DNA of 34,643 bases from Oscillospiraceae bacterium. GTDB taxonomy: Bacteria; Bacillota; Clostridia; Oscillospirales; CAG-272. This document shows, piece after piece, positions 6,847-15,071 of this stretch (the first letter of the stretch is position 1; each line of letters opens with the position of its first letter). The notes under the pieces were generated by a model. That model was not told where the DNA came from. It did no database searches and saw only the letters and a program-made list of their open reading frames with translations. The stretch lies in the NCBI GenBank assembly GCA_015065295.1, contig SVQN01000027.1, positions 1 to 34,643 on the forward strand, written 5' to 3'. A program made the translations under genes and the position numbers.

Positions 6847-7265
6847 GGAGTGTCCCCCTTCGCAATCCGCACGATTTCCTTTACCGCTGCGTCGACCATC
6901 GCCGAAAGCGGCATTTCCTGTACGCCGACCACGATGTTTTCGCATTTGTTCATCGGAATCAGTACCCGCACCGCCGGGCTCGACGATACCGCGCAGGCCG
7001 CCGCCGGTGTGATCTCTCCAAGCAGCGCGTCCGCGATGATGATCCCGAGCGGCCCCGCGATGATGTCCGCCCGCGCCGCCATCACGACAATCGAGTTCTC
7101 CCCCGTCGCCGCACGGACAGCCCCGCCCTTTATCATGTTCGCCGTCGCCATGCTGTTCGTCCCGACCGCCGTCACCTCCAGCAGTTCCGGATAGTTCAGA
7201 AGCTGCGACACCAGTCCGCGCCCGATCTTTCCGCCCTGCCCGTCCACTACAAGAACTTTTTTCAT
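6843..7265 (-). CDS. DUF3842 family protein
   Basis: 140 aa, soluble. N-terminal VLVVDGQGGKIGRGLV resembles a dinucleotide-binding loop; the middle has VGTNSMATANMIKGGA and ATGENSIVV, followed by ADIIAGPLGIIIADALLGEITP and VLIPMNKC. This motif order matches the DUF3842 family of Clostridia, whose biochemical function is unknown. It has its own promoter (7351-7379). The 5' UTR holds a complete GGGG-AACC palindrome that ends about 16 nt from the ATG, and no clear Shine-Dalgarno sequence is visible in between, so translation may depend on the structure (inference). Confidence 0.85.
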   Translation of the reverse strand: MKKVLVVDGQGGKIGRGLVSQLLNYPELLEVTAVGTNSMATANMIKGGAVRAATGENSIVVMAARADIIAGPLGIIIADALLGEITPAAACAVSSSPAVRVLIPMNKCENIVVGVQEMPLSAMVDAAVKEIVRIAKGDTP

Positions 7266-7280
7266 TGAATGTGTTTTTTC

Positions 7281-7340
7281 TCGGGGGAACCCTTTTTAAG
7301 GAAAAGGGTTCCCCCGAACCCCTTCCCAAAACCTTTTTGT
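7281..7340 (-). repeat. GGGG-AACC palindromic repeat, copy 4 (in the DUF3842 5' UTR)
   Basis: The hairpin CGGGGGAACCCTTTTT/AAAAGGGTTCCCCCG (7282-7316) is followed by the reversed leader CCCCTTCCCAAAACCTTTTTG. It lies between the promoter at 7351-7379 and the DUF3842 start at 7265, so it would be transcribed as a leader. Confidence 0.85.
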
Positions 7341-7350
7341 ACTGTAAAGA

Positions 7351-7379
7351 ATTATAACGTATGGCGGATTTTTTTGCAA
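7351..7379 (-). promoter_or_regulatory. Promoter of the DUF3842 gene
   Basis: TTGCAA (7374-7379), 17-bp spacer, TATAAT (7351-7356), leftward. The rest of the 7266-7600 gap, beyond repeat copy 4, shows only A/T-rich sequence and a weak TATACT (7552-7557) that may serve the downstream rightward gene. Confidence 0.75.
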
Positions 7380-7600
7380 CTCCCCCGAGGGCAAAATTTT
7401 TTGAAAAATTTTTCTCAAAACGGGAACTTTTTCCCCTTCTCATACGTCTATTCAGTAAGCACCCGCAGAGCAGCCTGCTGTTATTGTATTTTATTTTGCA
7501 AATAAATGAAAAAGTTCAAAGTTCATTAACAATTCCGGCTGTCATGTGTGCTATACTGTAATTGTAAAAATATTTCTTTCGAGAAAGGAAGGAACAATTC

Positions 7601-9304
7601 ATGAAAAAATTTCTCTCCCTCGCACTGGCACTGCTCATGATGCTCCCGCTTGCAATCGGAACTTCGGCGGGTCCCATCTATACAAGCAACCCCAAGAAGG
7701 ACGACATCGTCACAGTTGACGAATTCGCAAGCCTTCTCGACTACTGGAAATGGCTCTACGCAAACGATGACGACTGCGAGAACCTCCCTCTGTACGACTA
7801 CATTCAGGGTGACCGCATCTATGCTTCCTCTGAAATCTCCAAGGCATGGGCGGATTATTGTGACGACTGTCACACCAAGGCAACTTTCTACATCAAGTCC
7901 GGCAACATTTATTGTAAGTGCACCAAGTGCGGTCTTTACGTTGTTACCGACTACAACAAAAAGGATAACTGTGACTGCAACGTATGCACCTTACCCCACA
8001 CCTGCGGCAAGGACTGCATTGTAAGCCACACCTGCGGCCTCAAGGATCACTATCACACCACAGGTCACACCTGCGGTTACAAGGGCTGCACTGTCATTCA
8101 CACCGGCAATGTTTGTACCTGCAAGAAGCATAACTGCTATGACGATGTCATTGATGAAGGCTTCACGATTTCTCCCGAAGAAGAATTCAACGGAATGTTC
8201 AGCCACAAGTACTTCACCTGTGAACTGAATGATGTTGAGTTCTACCGTTATGATACCAAGGTTTACTGGTATTGCGAAAACTGCGGCAGAGCCGGCTCTT
8301 TCCCGCTCTCCAATCTCCCCGACAAGTGGTACAGTGCTCTCTGGGAATACGACATTGACGTATACTGCTCCAGAGGCGGCGACTATTCCATGAACGGCAG
8401 CAATTCCGCAGAATACGGCGAAACCAGAACCATCACTTTTGAACCCGATCGCGGTTATGTTCTCTATGATGTTACCGTAAACGGCGAAAGCTACGGCTAC
8501 TGCCCTACCTTCACCCTTACGGTAAAGGGCGACGTTGTTGTACGCGCATCGTTCGTTAAGGAAAGCTCCCTCAGAAATTACACCTTCACATCTTCCGCTG
8601 TCGGCAACGGTAAGATTACCGTGAAGAAAAATGGTTCTGCTGTAGACGCAGCCAAGTTCTCCGCAGCATACGGCGACACTGTAACCTACAAGTTCACCCC
8701 TGCAGGCGACAACTACAGAGTTAAGGATGTTGTAGTCAATGGCGTATCCAAGGGTTCTGTAAAGTCCTACACGATCTCCAACGGCATCACCAAGGACATT
8801 GACATCAAGGTTACTTTTGAATGGAAGTCTCCCTACAGTGATGTTGCTGACAACTACCTCAACGCAGTTGAATATGTAACCGAAGCAGGCATCATGGGTT
8901 ACTACAACAAGTATGTCAACAAGAACGCATTCGGCGGCACCAAGGAAATCTCCGTTAAGTCTCTCGCAGCGGCTCTCGCTGAAATGGCAGACGTCAACGA
9001 AAAGCTCGACACCGTGGACGAACGCATCGAATGGGCAGAAAAGAACGGCATCATCGACGGTGACGCAGACCTCTCCGTTCTCTGCAAGGTACAGGATGCA
9101 TGCGACATCGTAAACGCATACCTCGCTGTGCTTGAAGACGAAGGCGACGTTGACTTTGAAGATTTCGACGATGACGACACCGCAAAGGAAAACGCACTTG
9201 AAATCGGTCTTGTAAGCGAAAAGACCTACAAGAGCAACCGTAACCTCACCCGTTACGACCTTGCGTCCATCTGCTACCTTATCGTTAACCTCGACGTTGA
9301 ATAA
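7601..9304 (+). CDS. Secreted Cys/His-rich protein with InlB-type repeats and SLH-like domains
   Basis: 567 aa. A signal peptide (about residues 1-23) has no lipobox. Residues about 85-185 are very rich in Cys and His, with CxxC pairs (YCDDCH, YCKCTKCG, later YWYCENCG) and three HTCG motifs, suggesting metal binding outside the cell. Residues about 260-410 hold two divergent InlB-B/Flg_new_2-like repeats (YGETRTITFEPDRGYVLYDV, YGDTVTYKFTPAGDNYRVKDV). From about 410 come S-layer-homology-like repeats (SPYSDVADNYLNAVEYVTEAGIMG; IEWAEKNGIIDG), which would attach it to the wall. A ribosome site AAAGGAAGG precedes the ATG. Function unknown; surface adhesin or metal-binding wall protein are possible. 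Confidence 0.8.
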   Translation: MKKFLSLALALLMMLPLAIGTSAGPIYTSNPKKDDIVTVDEFASLLDYWKWLYANDDDCENLPLYDYIQGDRIYASSEISKAWADYCDDCHTKATFYIKSGNIYCKCTKCGLYVVTDYNKKDNCDCNVCTLPHTCGKDCIVSHTCGLKDHYHTTGHTCGYKGCTVIHTGNVCTCKKHNCYDDVIDEGFTISPEEEFNGMFSHKYFTCELNDVEFYRYDTKVYWYCENCGRAGSFPLSNLPDKWYSALWEYDIDVYCSRGGDYSMNGSNSAEYGETRTITFEPDRGYVLYDVTVNGESYGYCPTFTLTVKGDVVVRASFVKESSLRNYTFTSSAVGNGKITVKKNGSAVDAAKFSAAYGDTVTYKFTPAGDNYRVKDVVVNGVSKGSVKSYTISNGITKDIDIKVTFEWKSPYSDVADNYLNAVEYVTEAGIMGYYNKYVNKNAFGGTKEISVKSLAAALAEMADVNEKLDTVDERIEWAEKNGIIDGDADLSVLCKVQDACDIVNAYLAVLEDEGDVDFEDFDDDDTAKENALEIGLVSEKTYKSNRNLTRYDLASICYLIVNLDVE

Positions 9305-9317
9305 TTCATTAAAGACA

Positions 9318-9346
9318 GAAAAAAGCACCAACCGGGTGCTTTTTTC
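9318..9346. terminator. Bidirectional terminator between the SLH protein and purF-like genes
   Basis: GAAAAAAGCACC (9318-9329), loop AACC, GGGTGCTTTTTTC (9334-9346). A-rich and T-rich flanks allow function for both convergent genes. Confidence 0.85.
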
Positions 9347-9379
9347 TATGCTTATTCTGATCGTCCAATGGACGTCTGT

Positions 9380-10792
9380 TTACTCTTCGCCGTTCCAGCA
9401 GTAAGTGCAGACCTGCTCGGGATCGAGTCCGATGGCATCCAGCATATCGTCGAGACGGCAGTACTGGAGACTTGTGAAGTGCAGTTTTTCACGGATGGCT
9501 TCGAGCATCGCCGCGTATTTTTCACTGTTCGGGTCGGAATATTCGCGCAGAACTTCCTCGGACGGATCGCCGCCTTCCAGCTCGCGGATCACGCGCCGCG
9601 TAATCAGTTCCATTTCCGAGTTGGAACGCGAGAAGTTCAGATAGCGGCAGCCGTACATGACCGGCGGACAGCCCGTCCGGATATGGACTTCCTTCGCGCC
9701 GCTTGTGTACAGGAATTCCGTCGTTTCACGAAGCTGTGTGCCGCGCACAATCGAGTCGTCGATGAGAAGCAGCTTCTTTCCGTCAATCAGATCGTGGATC
9801 GGAATCAGTTTCATCTTGGCAATCAGCGCGCGCTTGCTCTGGTGCGTCGGGGTGAACGAACGCGGCCACGTCGGTGTGTACTTGACAAACGGCCGCGCAA
9901 ACGGAATCCCCGATTCGTTCGCATAGCCGATCGCGTGGGCAATCCCCGAATCCGGTACGCCCGCCACAAGGTCGGGGACAATCTTTCCCGCGTCACGCTT
10001 CGCCAGATGACGGCCGCAGATGTTCCGCATCTCCTCTACGCTCAGTCCTTCGTAGGACGAAGACGGATAGCCGTAGTAAACCCACATGAACGCGCAGATC
10101 TTCATATCCTTCCCGGGTGCCACCAGCGTCCTGACACCTTCCGGTGTCATCACGACAATTTCTCCCGGCCCCAGTTCACGGAAATCACTGTAGCCCAGAT
10201 TCAGATACGCGAAACTCTCGAAGCTCGCACAGTATCCTTCATCCTTACGCCCCAGCACAATCGGCGTCCGTCCGAGACGGTCACGCGCAACATAGATCCC
10301 CTTCGGCGTCAGAATCATCAGAGACAGCGAACCGTCCACCAGTTCCTGTACATACCGGATACCTTCAATAAAATTGTCCTTCTGGTTGATGATCGCCGCC
10401 GCAAGCTCCGTCTGATTGATCTCCCCGTTCTGCATCTCGAAGAAGTGAACCCGATCCTTCAGAATCGTTTCCACAATTTCGTCCGCGTTATTGATCTTCC
10501 CGACCGTCGTGATCGCAAAGGTTCCGTGGTGCGAGCGAACCAGAATCGGCTGTGCTTCGTAGTCGGAAATACATCCGATCCCGAAATTCCCGTGCATATC
10601 GTTCGCTTCGCTCGTAAACTTGGTGCGGAACGGCGTATTTTCGATGTCGTGAATCGCCTTGTCAAATCCGGATTCCTCACTGTACACCGTCAGACCCGCA
10701 CGGCGCGTCCCCAGATGTGAGTGATAGTCCACCCCATAGAATAAATCAAATACGCAGTCTTCCTTCAGAGCAGTACCGAAAAATCCTCCCAT
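9380..10792 (-). CDS. purF: PurF-like amidophosphoribosyltransferase lacking the glutaminase cysteine
   Basis: 470 aa from the ATG at 10792, chosen because in PurF the Met is followed directly by the Ntn domain. Real PurF begins Met-Cys with the Cys as nucleophile; here it is MGGFFG, so residue 2 is Gly. Other glutaminase signatures are also altered (HLGTRRAGL for LQHRGQDSAG; VGKINN for HNGN). The phosphoribosyltransferase domain is intact, with the PRPP loop LLIDDSIVRGT at 342-352. Four cysteines at positions expected for a Bacillus-type Fe-S cluster remain (C233, C382, and C462/C465 in CTYC). It may use free ammonia, act on another amine, or be regulatory (inference). It is transcribed alone. 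Confidence 0.85.
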   Translation of the reverse strand: MGGFFGTALKEDCVFDLFYGVDYHSHLGTRRAGLTVYSEESGFDKAIHDIENTPFRTKFTSEANDMHGNFGIGCISDYEAQPILVRSHHGTFAITTVGKINNADEIVETILKDRVHFFEMQNGEINQTELAAAIINQKDNFIEGIRYVQELVDGSLSLMILTPKGIYVARDRLGRTPIVLGRKDEGYCASFESFAYLNLGYSDFRELGPGEIVVMTPEGVRTLVAPGKDMKICAFMWVYYGYPSSSYEGLSVEEMRNICGRHLAKRDAGKIVPDLVAGVPDSGIAHAIGYANESGIPFARPFVKYTPTWPRSFTPTHQSKRALIAKMKLIPIHDLIDGKKLLLIDDSIVRGTQLRETTEFLYTSGAKEVHIRTGCPPVMYGCRYLNFSRSNSEMELITRRVIRELEGGDPSEEVLREYSDPNSEKYAAMLEAIREKLHFTSLQYCRLDDMLDAIGLDPEQVCTYCWNGEE

Positions 10793-10829
10793 AATGCCAT
10801 CCATCCTCAATGATAAAATAGTATGCTAT

Positions 10830-10858
10830 ATTATAGCACAAATCTTTTCAGATGAAAA
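10830..10858 (-). promoter_or_regulatory. Promoter of the purF-like gene
   Basis: Extended -10 TGCTATAAT (TATAAT at 10830-10835) with a weak -35 TTTTCA (10853-10858) at 17 bp. The remainder of the 10793-11071 gap is A/T-rich, with the next promoter at 10980. Confidence 0.6.
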
Positions 10859-10979
10859 TACAAAAATCCGCCATTCTTCAAAAAAATTTCACCTGCCGCC
10901 GTACCATCTTCCTCCAAACGAATAAATCGTTATTTTTAATTTGATTTAAAAATATACTTCATAAATTTCCTACAAACCC

Positions 10980-11008
10980 TTGACATCCTCCGCCGATTCA
11001 TTTATAAT
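10980..11008 (+). promoter_or_regulatory. Promoter of solute-binding protein 2
   Basis: TTGACA (10980-10985), 17-bp spacer, TATAAT (11003-11008); the start codon is about 63 bp downstream. Confidence 0.85.
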
Positions 11009-11071
11009 AAAGGGACAAAATCACTGAAATCGTCAATTTTTGACCTCAGATCATCAAAAAAGGAGTCCCCC

Positions 11072-12592
11072 ATGAAAAAGCAAGCTCTCACACTGCTCCT
11101 CGCTCTCCTGATGGTTCTTCCCCTGTTTACCGCGTGTTCGGAAAACGCGGCGGACACAACGGAAGATACCGCCGCCGCGGAAACCACCGCTCCCACAACG
11201 CCTTCCGCCGGCGAAGAAACCGTTGCCGTTGAGGAAGAAGAAACGGAAATCCAGCCCGACATTCCCGCTCTCGACTTTGACGGACGCACCTTCACCTTCC
11301 TGACCTCCGGGATCGGCGACACCAACGGCGAAGACTGGGAAACCTTTGACGTATGGGTTGAAGAACTCAACGGCGACGTCATCAACGATGCCGTTATGGA
11401 ACGCAATCTCTACATCAACGAAACCTACAACGTCCAGATTGCCGAATACAAAACCGCCGGCACTACCCTCGCCGAGATTCAGACCGAAGTCAAGGTCGCT
11501 ACCAATGCGTTCGACGCAGCGTTCACTCACTTTGAAAACGGTGCCAACCTCGCGCAGACCGGCAGCCTTCACAACCTCTACGATATGCAGTACATCAACC
11601 TCGAACAGCCGTGGTGGGACCAGCGCGGTGTTCAGGATATGAACCTCATGGGCGGCGTCTTCCTCGCAACCGGTGACATCACCATCGTTGACAACGACGC
11701 AACGTGGGTTCTCATGTTCGGCAAGCAGTATGTCGAAGACCTCCAGTTCGAAAACCTCTACGACCTCGTCCGCGAAGACCGCTGGACCTACGACAAGTTC
11801 TACGACATGATGAGCCAGGCCGCTGTCGATATGAACGGCGACGGTACCCTCAAGTGGCAGGACGACAATTTCGGCTTTGTCACCTCCGACTACTCCTCCC
11901 GTGCCCTGATGTATGCTTCCGGCGAAAAGCTCGTCACACAGGATGCCCAGCATAATCTCATCCCGCTTCCCTCCATCGAACGTCTCTCCGGCGTTGTTGA
12001 CGTTGCCGCCAAGATCATGGGCGACAAGGGGATCACCTTCCTGACCGGCTACGAATCCACCGTTCCGGACGATATCCGCGCCGTCTTTGAAGAAGGCCGT
12101 GCTCTCTTCTACGGCGAAGTTATGCAGTGCATCATCCGTATGAGAGAAAGCGAAACCGAATTCGGTCTTGTACCGTGGCCGAAGTATGACGACGCACAGG
12201 ATGGTTATTACAACCTCGTTCACACCTCTGCGGGACGCGGCGTCTGCATCCCCGTCAGCCAGACCGACTACGAATTCGTCGGTGCGATCATCGAAGCGTT
12301 CGCTGCAAAGTCCATGTACACCGTAACCCCGGCGTACTACGACGTTGCTCTGACCTACAAATATATGCGTGACAACGAATCCGCAGAAATGCTCGACATC
12401 ATCCTCGACAGCCGTGTATACGACCTCGGTCTGATCGCCAACTACGGCGGCATGGCCGGCAACATCGCAGGCGTTATCACCAACGGTGCCGGCAATCTTG
12501 CTTCCAGCTGGGCAAAGGCAGAAAAGGCGTTCAACAAGGCAATGGAAAAGGCCGTCAAGAAGTACGCCGAAGTCATGGAACGCAATCCGTAA
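11072..12592 (+). CDS. Extracellular solute-binding lipoprotein 2 (ABC sugar-type)
   Basis: 506 aa. Signal peptide with lipobox LFTACS (Cys22), then an acidic Thr/Ala/Glu linker to about residue 65. The mature part starts LDFDGRTFTFLTSG, has INDAVMERNLYINETYNV, a Ca-loop-like DMNGDGTLKWQDDNFGFV, and the C-terminal YKYMRDNESAEMLDIILDS shared with the other two binding proteins here. It would capture a sugar ligand for an ABC importer; no permease is linked, so it may share a transporter encoded elsewhere. The ribosome site is AAGGAG before the ATG. It has its own promoter and a perfect-palindrome terminator, making it monocistronic. Confidence 0.88.
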   Translation: MKKQALTLLLALLMVLPLFTACSENAADTTEDTAAAETTAPTTPSAGEETVAVEEEETEIQPDIPALDFDGRTFTFLTSGIGDTNGEDWETFDVWVEELNGDVINDAVMERNLYINETYNVQIAEYKTAGTTLAEIQTEVKVATNAFDAAFTHFENGANLAQTGSLHNLYDMQYINLEQPWWDQRGVQDMNLMGGVFLATGDITIVDNDATWVLMFGKQYVEDLQFENLYDLVREDRWTYDKFYDMMSQAAVDMNGDGTLKWQDDNFGFVTSDYSSRALMYASGEKLVTQDAQHNLIPLPSIERLSGVVDVAAKIMGDKGITFLTGYESTVPDDIRAVFEEGRALFYGEVMQCIIRMRESETEFGLVPWPKYDDAQDGYYNLVHTSAGRGVCIPVSQTDYEFVGAIIEAFAAKSMYTVTPAYYDVALTYKYMRDNESAEMLDIILDSRVYDLGLIANYGGMAGNIAGVITNGAGNLASSWAKAEKAFNKAMEKAVKKYAEVMERNP

Positions 12593-12612
12593 ATCCCCTT
12601 TGTATTTTCCTC

Positions 12613-12645
12613 ACAGGCACTCCCGCGGGAGTGCCTGTTTTTGTA
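12613..12645 (+). terminator. Terminator of solute-binding protein 2
   Basis: CAGGCACTCCCG directly abuts its complement CGGGAGTGCCTG (a perfect inverted repeat), followed by TTTTTGTATTTTTT. Confidence 0.88.
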
Positions 12646-12694
12646 TTTTTTCGTTTTCATTCCACGGAGACTCACAAAAATTCACAACTCCCCC

Positions 12695-12723
12695 TTGACT
12701 TATCGAGTGGTTTTTGTTATGAT
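12695..12723 (+). promoter_or_regulatory. Promoter of the ThuA-like gene
   Basis: TTGACT (12695-12700), 17-bp spacer, TATGAT (12718-12723), about 50 bp before the start. Confidence 0.75.
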
Positions 12724-12773
12724 TAATCTATAAATAAAAAAGAAATTTTTACTTTATTAAAGGAGAACCTCTT

Positions 12774-13496
12774 ATGAAAAAAGCATTGATCTTTCAGGGC
12801 GGCTGGGACGGCCACGAACCGAAGCTGACCTCCAAGCGTTTCGCAGGTATGCTGGAAAAGAACGACTATGCAGTTGAAATCTACGACACGCTCGAATGCC
12901 TCCGCGACCTCGACAAGCTGATGGATCTCGACCTGATCGTAGCCTGCTGGACGGGCGGCCAGATCGACGGCGAACTCACCCGCAACGTCTGCAAGGCAGT
13001 CGGCTACGGCGTAGGTCTCGCAGGCTGCCACGGCGGTATGTGCGACTCCTTCCGCAACGACACGGAATGGCAGTTCATGACGGGCGGTCAGTGGGTCAGC
13101 CATCCGGGCGGCGACGGTGTGGAATACACAGTCAACATCCGCCGCGGTTCCTCTCCGCTGATCGAAGGTCTGGAAGACTTCCAGGTAAAGAGCGAACACT
13201 ACTACCTGCACGTTGACCCGGCGATCGAAGTTCTCGCAACGACCCGTTTCCCGCTGGTTAACTACTACCACGCATCCAACAAGGTCATTGACATGCCCGT
13301 TATCTGGACGAAGTACTGGGGCTGCGGCCGCGTATTCTACAACTCCCTCGGCCACCACGATGACGTATTCGACAACTCCCCGAACGCAGCGATCCTGATG
13401 GAACGCGGTATGCTTTGGGCAGGCGAAGGCAAGGCTTACGCGAAGGAACACGGTCTCTCCGGCGACAAGTACCAGAACAACGCGAAGATGTATTAA
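12774..13496 (+). CDS. ThuA-like (trehalose-utilisation family) protein
   Basis: 240 aa, cytosolic, glutamine-amidotransferase-like fold. ALIFQGGWDGHEP at the N-terminus, LDLIVACWTGGQID, then AGCHGGMCDSFRN (the nucleophile-elbow region), GGQWVSHPGG, and YWGCGRVFYNSLGHHDDVF near the C-terminus are the usual ThuA landmarks. ThuA-type proteins are linked to disaccharide metabolism and often occur with Gfo/Idh/MocA dehydrogenases, as here with the gene at 13824; their exact reaction is not settled. The ribosome site AAAGGAG is 9 nt before the ATG. Termination is likely at the first hairpin of the repeat arm downstream. Confidence 0.88.
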   Translation: MKKALIFQGGWDGHEPKLTSKRFAGMLEKNDYAVEIYDTLECLRDLDKLMDLDLIVACWTGGQIDGELTRNVCKAVGYGVGLAGCHGGMCDSFRNDTEWQFMTGGQWVSHPGGDGVEYTVNIRRGSSPLIEGLEDFQVKSEHYYLHVDPAIEVLATTRFPLVNYYHASNKVIDMPVIWTKYWGCGRVFYNSLGHHDDVFDNSPNAAILMERGMLWAGEGKAYAKEHGLSGDKYQNNAKMY

Positions 13497-13498
13497 TC

Positions 13499-13745
13499 CG
13501 CACCTCCGGTGCGATAGGAAGAAAAAATATCCTTCGGATATTTTTTCAAAATTTTATGTCCTGCGCGGACGGCGCACAAATGGAGTTCACGGAGTGAACT
13601 CCGTCAATCGCCGCCCCTTTGTGAATTTCTGGCTGACGTTCGGGGGACTCGCCCTTAAGGGCTCAGACATACAGCGGTTTGCCCGCATTCAGAACGTTCG
13701 GAAGAGACAAGGTTTGGGTGCAGATCTGTCTGAATCGTTCGTCTC
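13499..13745 (+). repeat. Solo arm of the fold-back element found at 29828-30300
   Basis: Starting near 13516 this aligns with the left arm at 29830-30034: the same sequence of hairpins and the same TCAGACATACAGCGGTTTGC block, but no inverted right arm follows. Equivalent hairpins differ by paired changes (AATATCC/GGATATT here, AATGTCC/GGACATT there; GCCCTTAAGGGC here, GGCCTTAAGGCC there). An extra GGAGTTCAC/GTGAACTCC hairpin is inserted. The rest of the gap to 13823 is A/T-rich with a possible weak promoter and the next ribosome site. Confidence 0.85.
13522..13548 (+). terminator. Hairpin with T-run, likely terminator of the ThuA-like gene
   Basis: AAAAAATATCC, loop TTC, GGATATTTTTT (13522-13546). 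It is the first hairpin of the repeat arm, 25 bp past the ThuA stop. Confidence 0.65.
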
Positions 13746-13823
13746 AAGAAGCAAGCCGTAGGAAATTGCTGTATTTATTCTTCCTATATATCGAATATAT
13801 ATTATATCGAAAGGAACCACACC

Positions 13824-14930
13824 ATGGCTAAGACAATTGGTATCGCTATGATCGGTGTCGGCGCGATCTCCGGCATCTATCTCGAAAATATTACGAAAGT
13901 TTTCAAGGAAATCAAGCTCATCGGCGTCTGCGACCTCATCCGTGAACGTGCGGAAAACGCGCAGAAGAAGTACAACGTGCCGAAGCTCTACGAAACCATG
14001 CACGATGCGTTCGCTGACCCCGAAGTTGACCTCGTGCTCAATATCACCCGCCCCTACGAACACTTCGAAGTTTCCAAGGCAGCTCTCCTCGCAGGCAAGC
14101 ACGTTTACTGCGAAAAGCCCCTCGGCGCAACCTTTGAAGAAGGCGTTGAACTCGTTCGTCTCGCTCAGGAAAAGGGTCTCTACCTCGGCGGCGCACCGGA
14201 TACCTTCATGGGTGCCGGCATCCAGACTGCCCGCAAAGTCATCGACGAAGGCGCGATCGGTACGCCCATCGGCGCGGTTGCCGCTATGACCTGCCACGGC
14301 CACGAAAGCTGGCATCCGGACCCGGAATTCTACTACAAGTTCGGCGGCGGCCCCATGCTCGATATGGGTCCCTACTACATCACCGCGCTCGTTAACCTCA
14401 TGGGCGGCGTTTCCGAAGTTTCCGGCGTTGCGAAGAAGTCCTTCCCGACCCGTACCATCACCAGCCAGCCGCACTACGGCGAAGTTGTTGACGTAGACGT
14501 TGACACCTACGTTACCGGTACGCTGATGTTCGACAACGGCGCAGTCGGCACCATCTTCACCACCTTCGATATCTACGGCGGCGACGGATGCCGTATCGAC
14601 ATCTACGGTACCGAAGGTACCCTCTCCGTACCCGACCCGAACGGCTTCGGCGGTCCCGTAAAGCTCCTCAAGAACGGCGAATGGACGGAAATCTCCATCG
14701 ACGGCTTCGACTACGCTCAGAACAGCCGTGCGCTCGGTCTCGCTGATATGGCAAAGTCCATCGCAGACGGCCGCAAGTCCCGCTGCGACTACACGCAGAC
14801 CGAACACGTTCTCGAAATCATGACCATGATCGGCAAGTCCTCCGAAGAAGGCCGCCGCATCAAGCTCACCACCCACTACGAACGCGGCATCCCCATGGTG
14901 AAGCCCGAAGTAAAGGGTATCCTCGACTGA
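13824..14930 (+). CDS. Gfo/Idh/MocA family oxidoreductase
   Basis: 368 aa. N-terminal Rossmann fold with GVGAISGIY (11-19), the conserved lysine motif YCEKPLG (95-101; Lys98) and the C-terminal substrate-domain signature GGGPMLDMGPYYI (about 174-186). These NAD(P)-dependent enzymes oxidise or reduce sugars, inositols or sugar derivatives in the cytosol. The specific substrate cannot be read from the sequence. The neighbouring ThuA-like gene supports a role in unusual-sugar catabolism. The ribosome site AAAGGAA is 9 nt upstream. Confidence 0.92.
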   Translation: MAKTIGIAMIGVGAISGIYLENITKVFKEIKLIGVCDLIRERAENAQKKYNVPKLYETMHDAFADPEVDLVLNITRPYEHFEVSKAALLAGKHVYCEKPLGATFEEGVELVRLAQEKGLYLGGAPDTFMGAGIQTARKVIDEGAIGTPIGAVAAMTCHGHESWHPDPEFYYKFGGGPMLDMGPYYITALVNLMGGVSEVSGVAKKSFPTRTITSQPHYGEVVDVDVDTYVTGTLMFDNGAVGTIFTTFDIYGGDGCRIDIYGTEGTLSVPDPNGFGGPVKLLKNGEWTEISIDGFDYAQNSRALGLADMAKSIADGRKSRCDYTQTEHVLEIMTMIGKSSEEGRRIKLTTHYERGIPMVKPEVKGILD

Positions 14931-14940
14931 ATCGTTTCCC

Positions 14941-14972
14941 AACGGGCGGCATATTCCGGTATGCTGCCCGTT
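14941..14972 (+). terminator. Terminator of the Gfo/Idh/MocA gene
   Basis: AACGGGC-GGCATA pairs with TATGC-TGCCCGTT around loop TTCCGG, followed by CGTCTTTG; the U-tract is short. Confidence 0.7.
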
Positions 14973-14979
14973 CGTCTTT

Positions 14980-15021
14980 GTGAATTGTGTTATATTTATA
15001 CATAAATATACATTATTTCAC
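14980..15021. promoter_or_regulatory. A/T-rich dyad upstream of paaK (possible operator)
   Basis: GTGAATTGTGTTATATTTAT and ATAAATATACATTATTTCAC are inverted with 15 of 20 positions matching around a 2-bp centre. It lies 50 bp upstream of the paaK -35 box. Could be a regulator site or just A/T-rich sequence. Confidence 0.3.
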
Positions 15022-15071
15022 AAACTTTATTCCTTTTTGTGGATTTTTCTGTGAATTTTCACGCATAGATA

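Noticed and set aside
6360-7268. 302-codon rightward frame over rnpB and DUF3842
   Set aside because: Runs across the RNase P RNA and a hairpin repeat; not protein coding.
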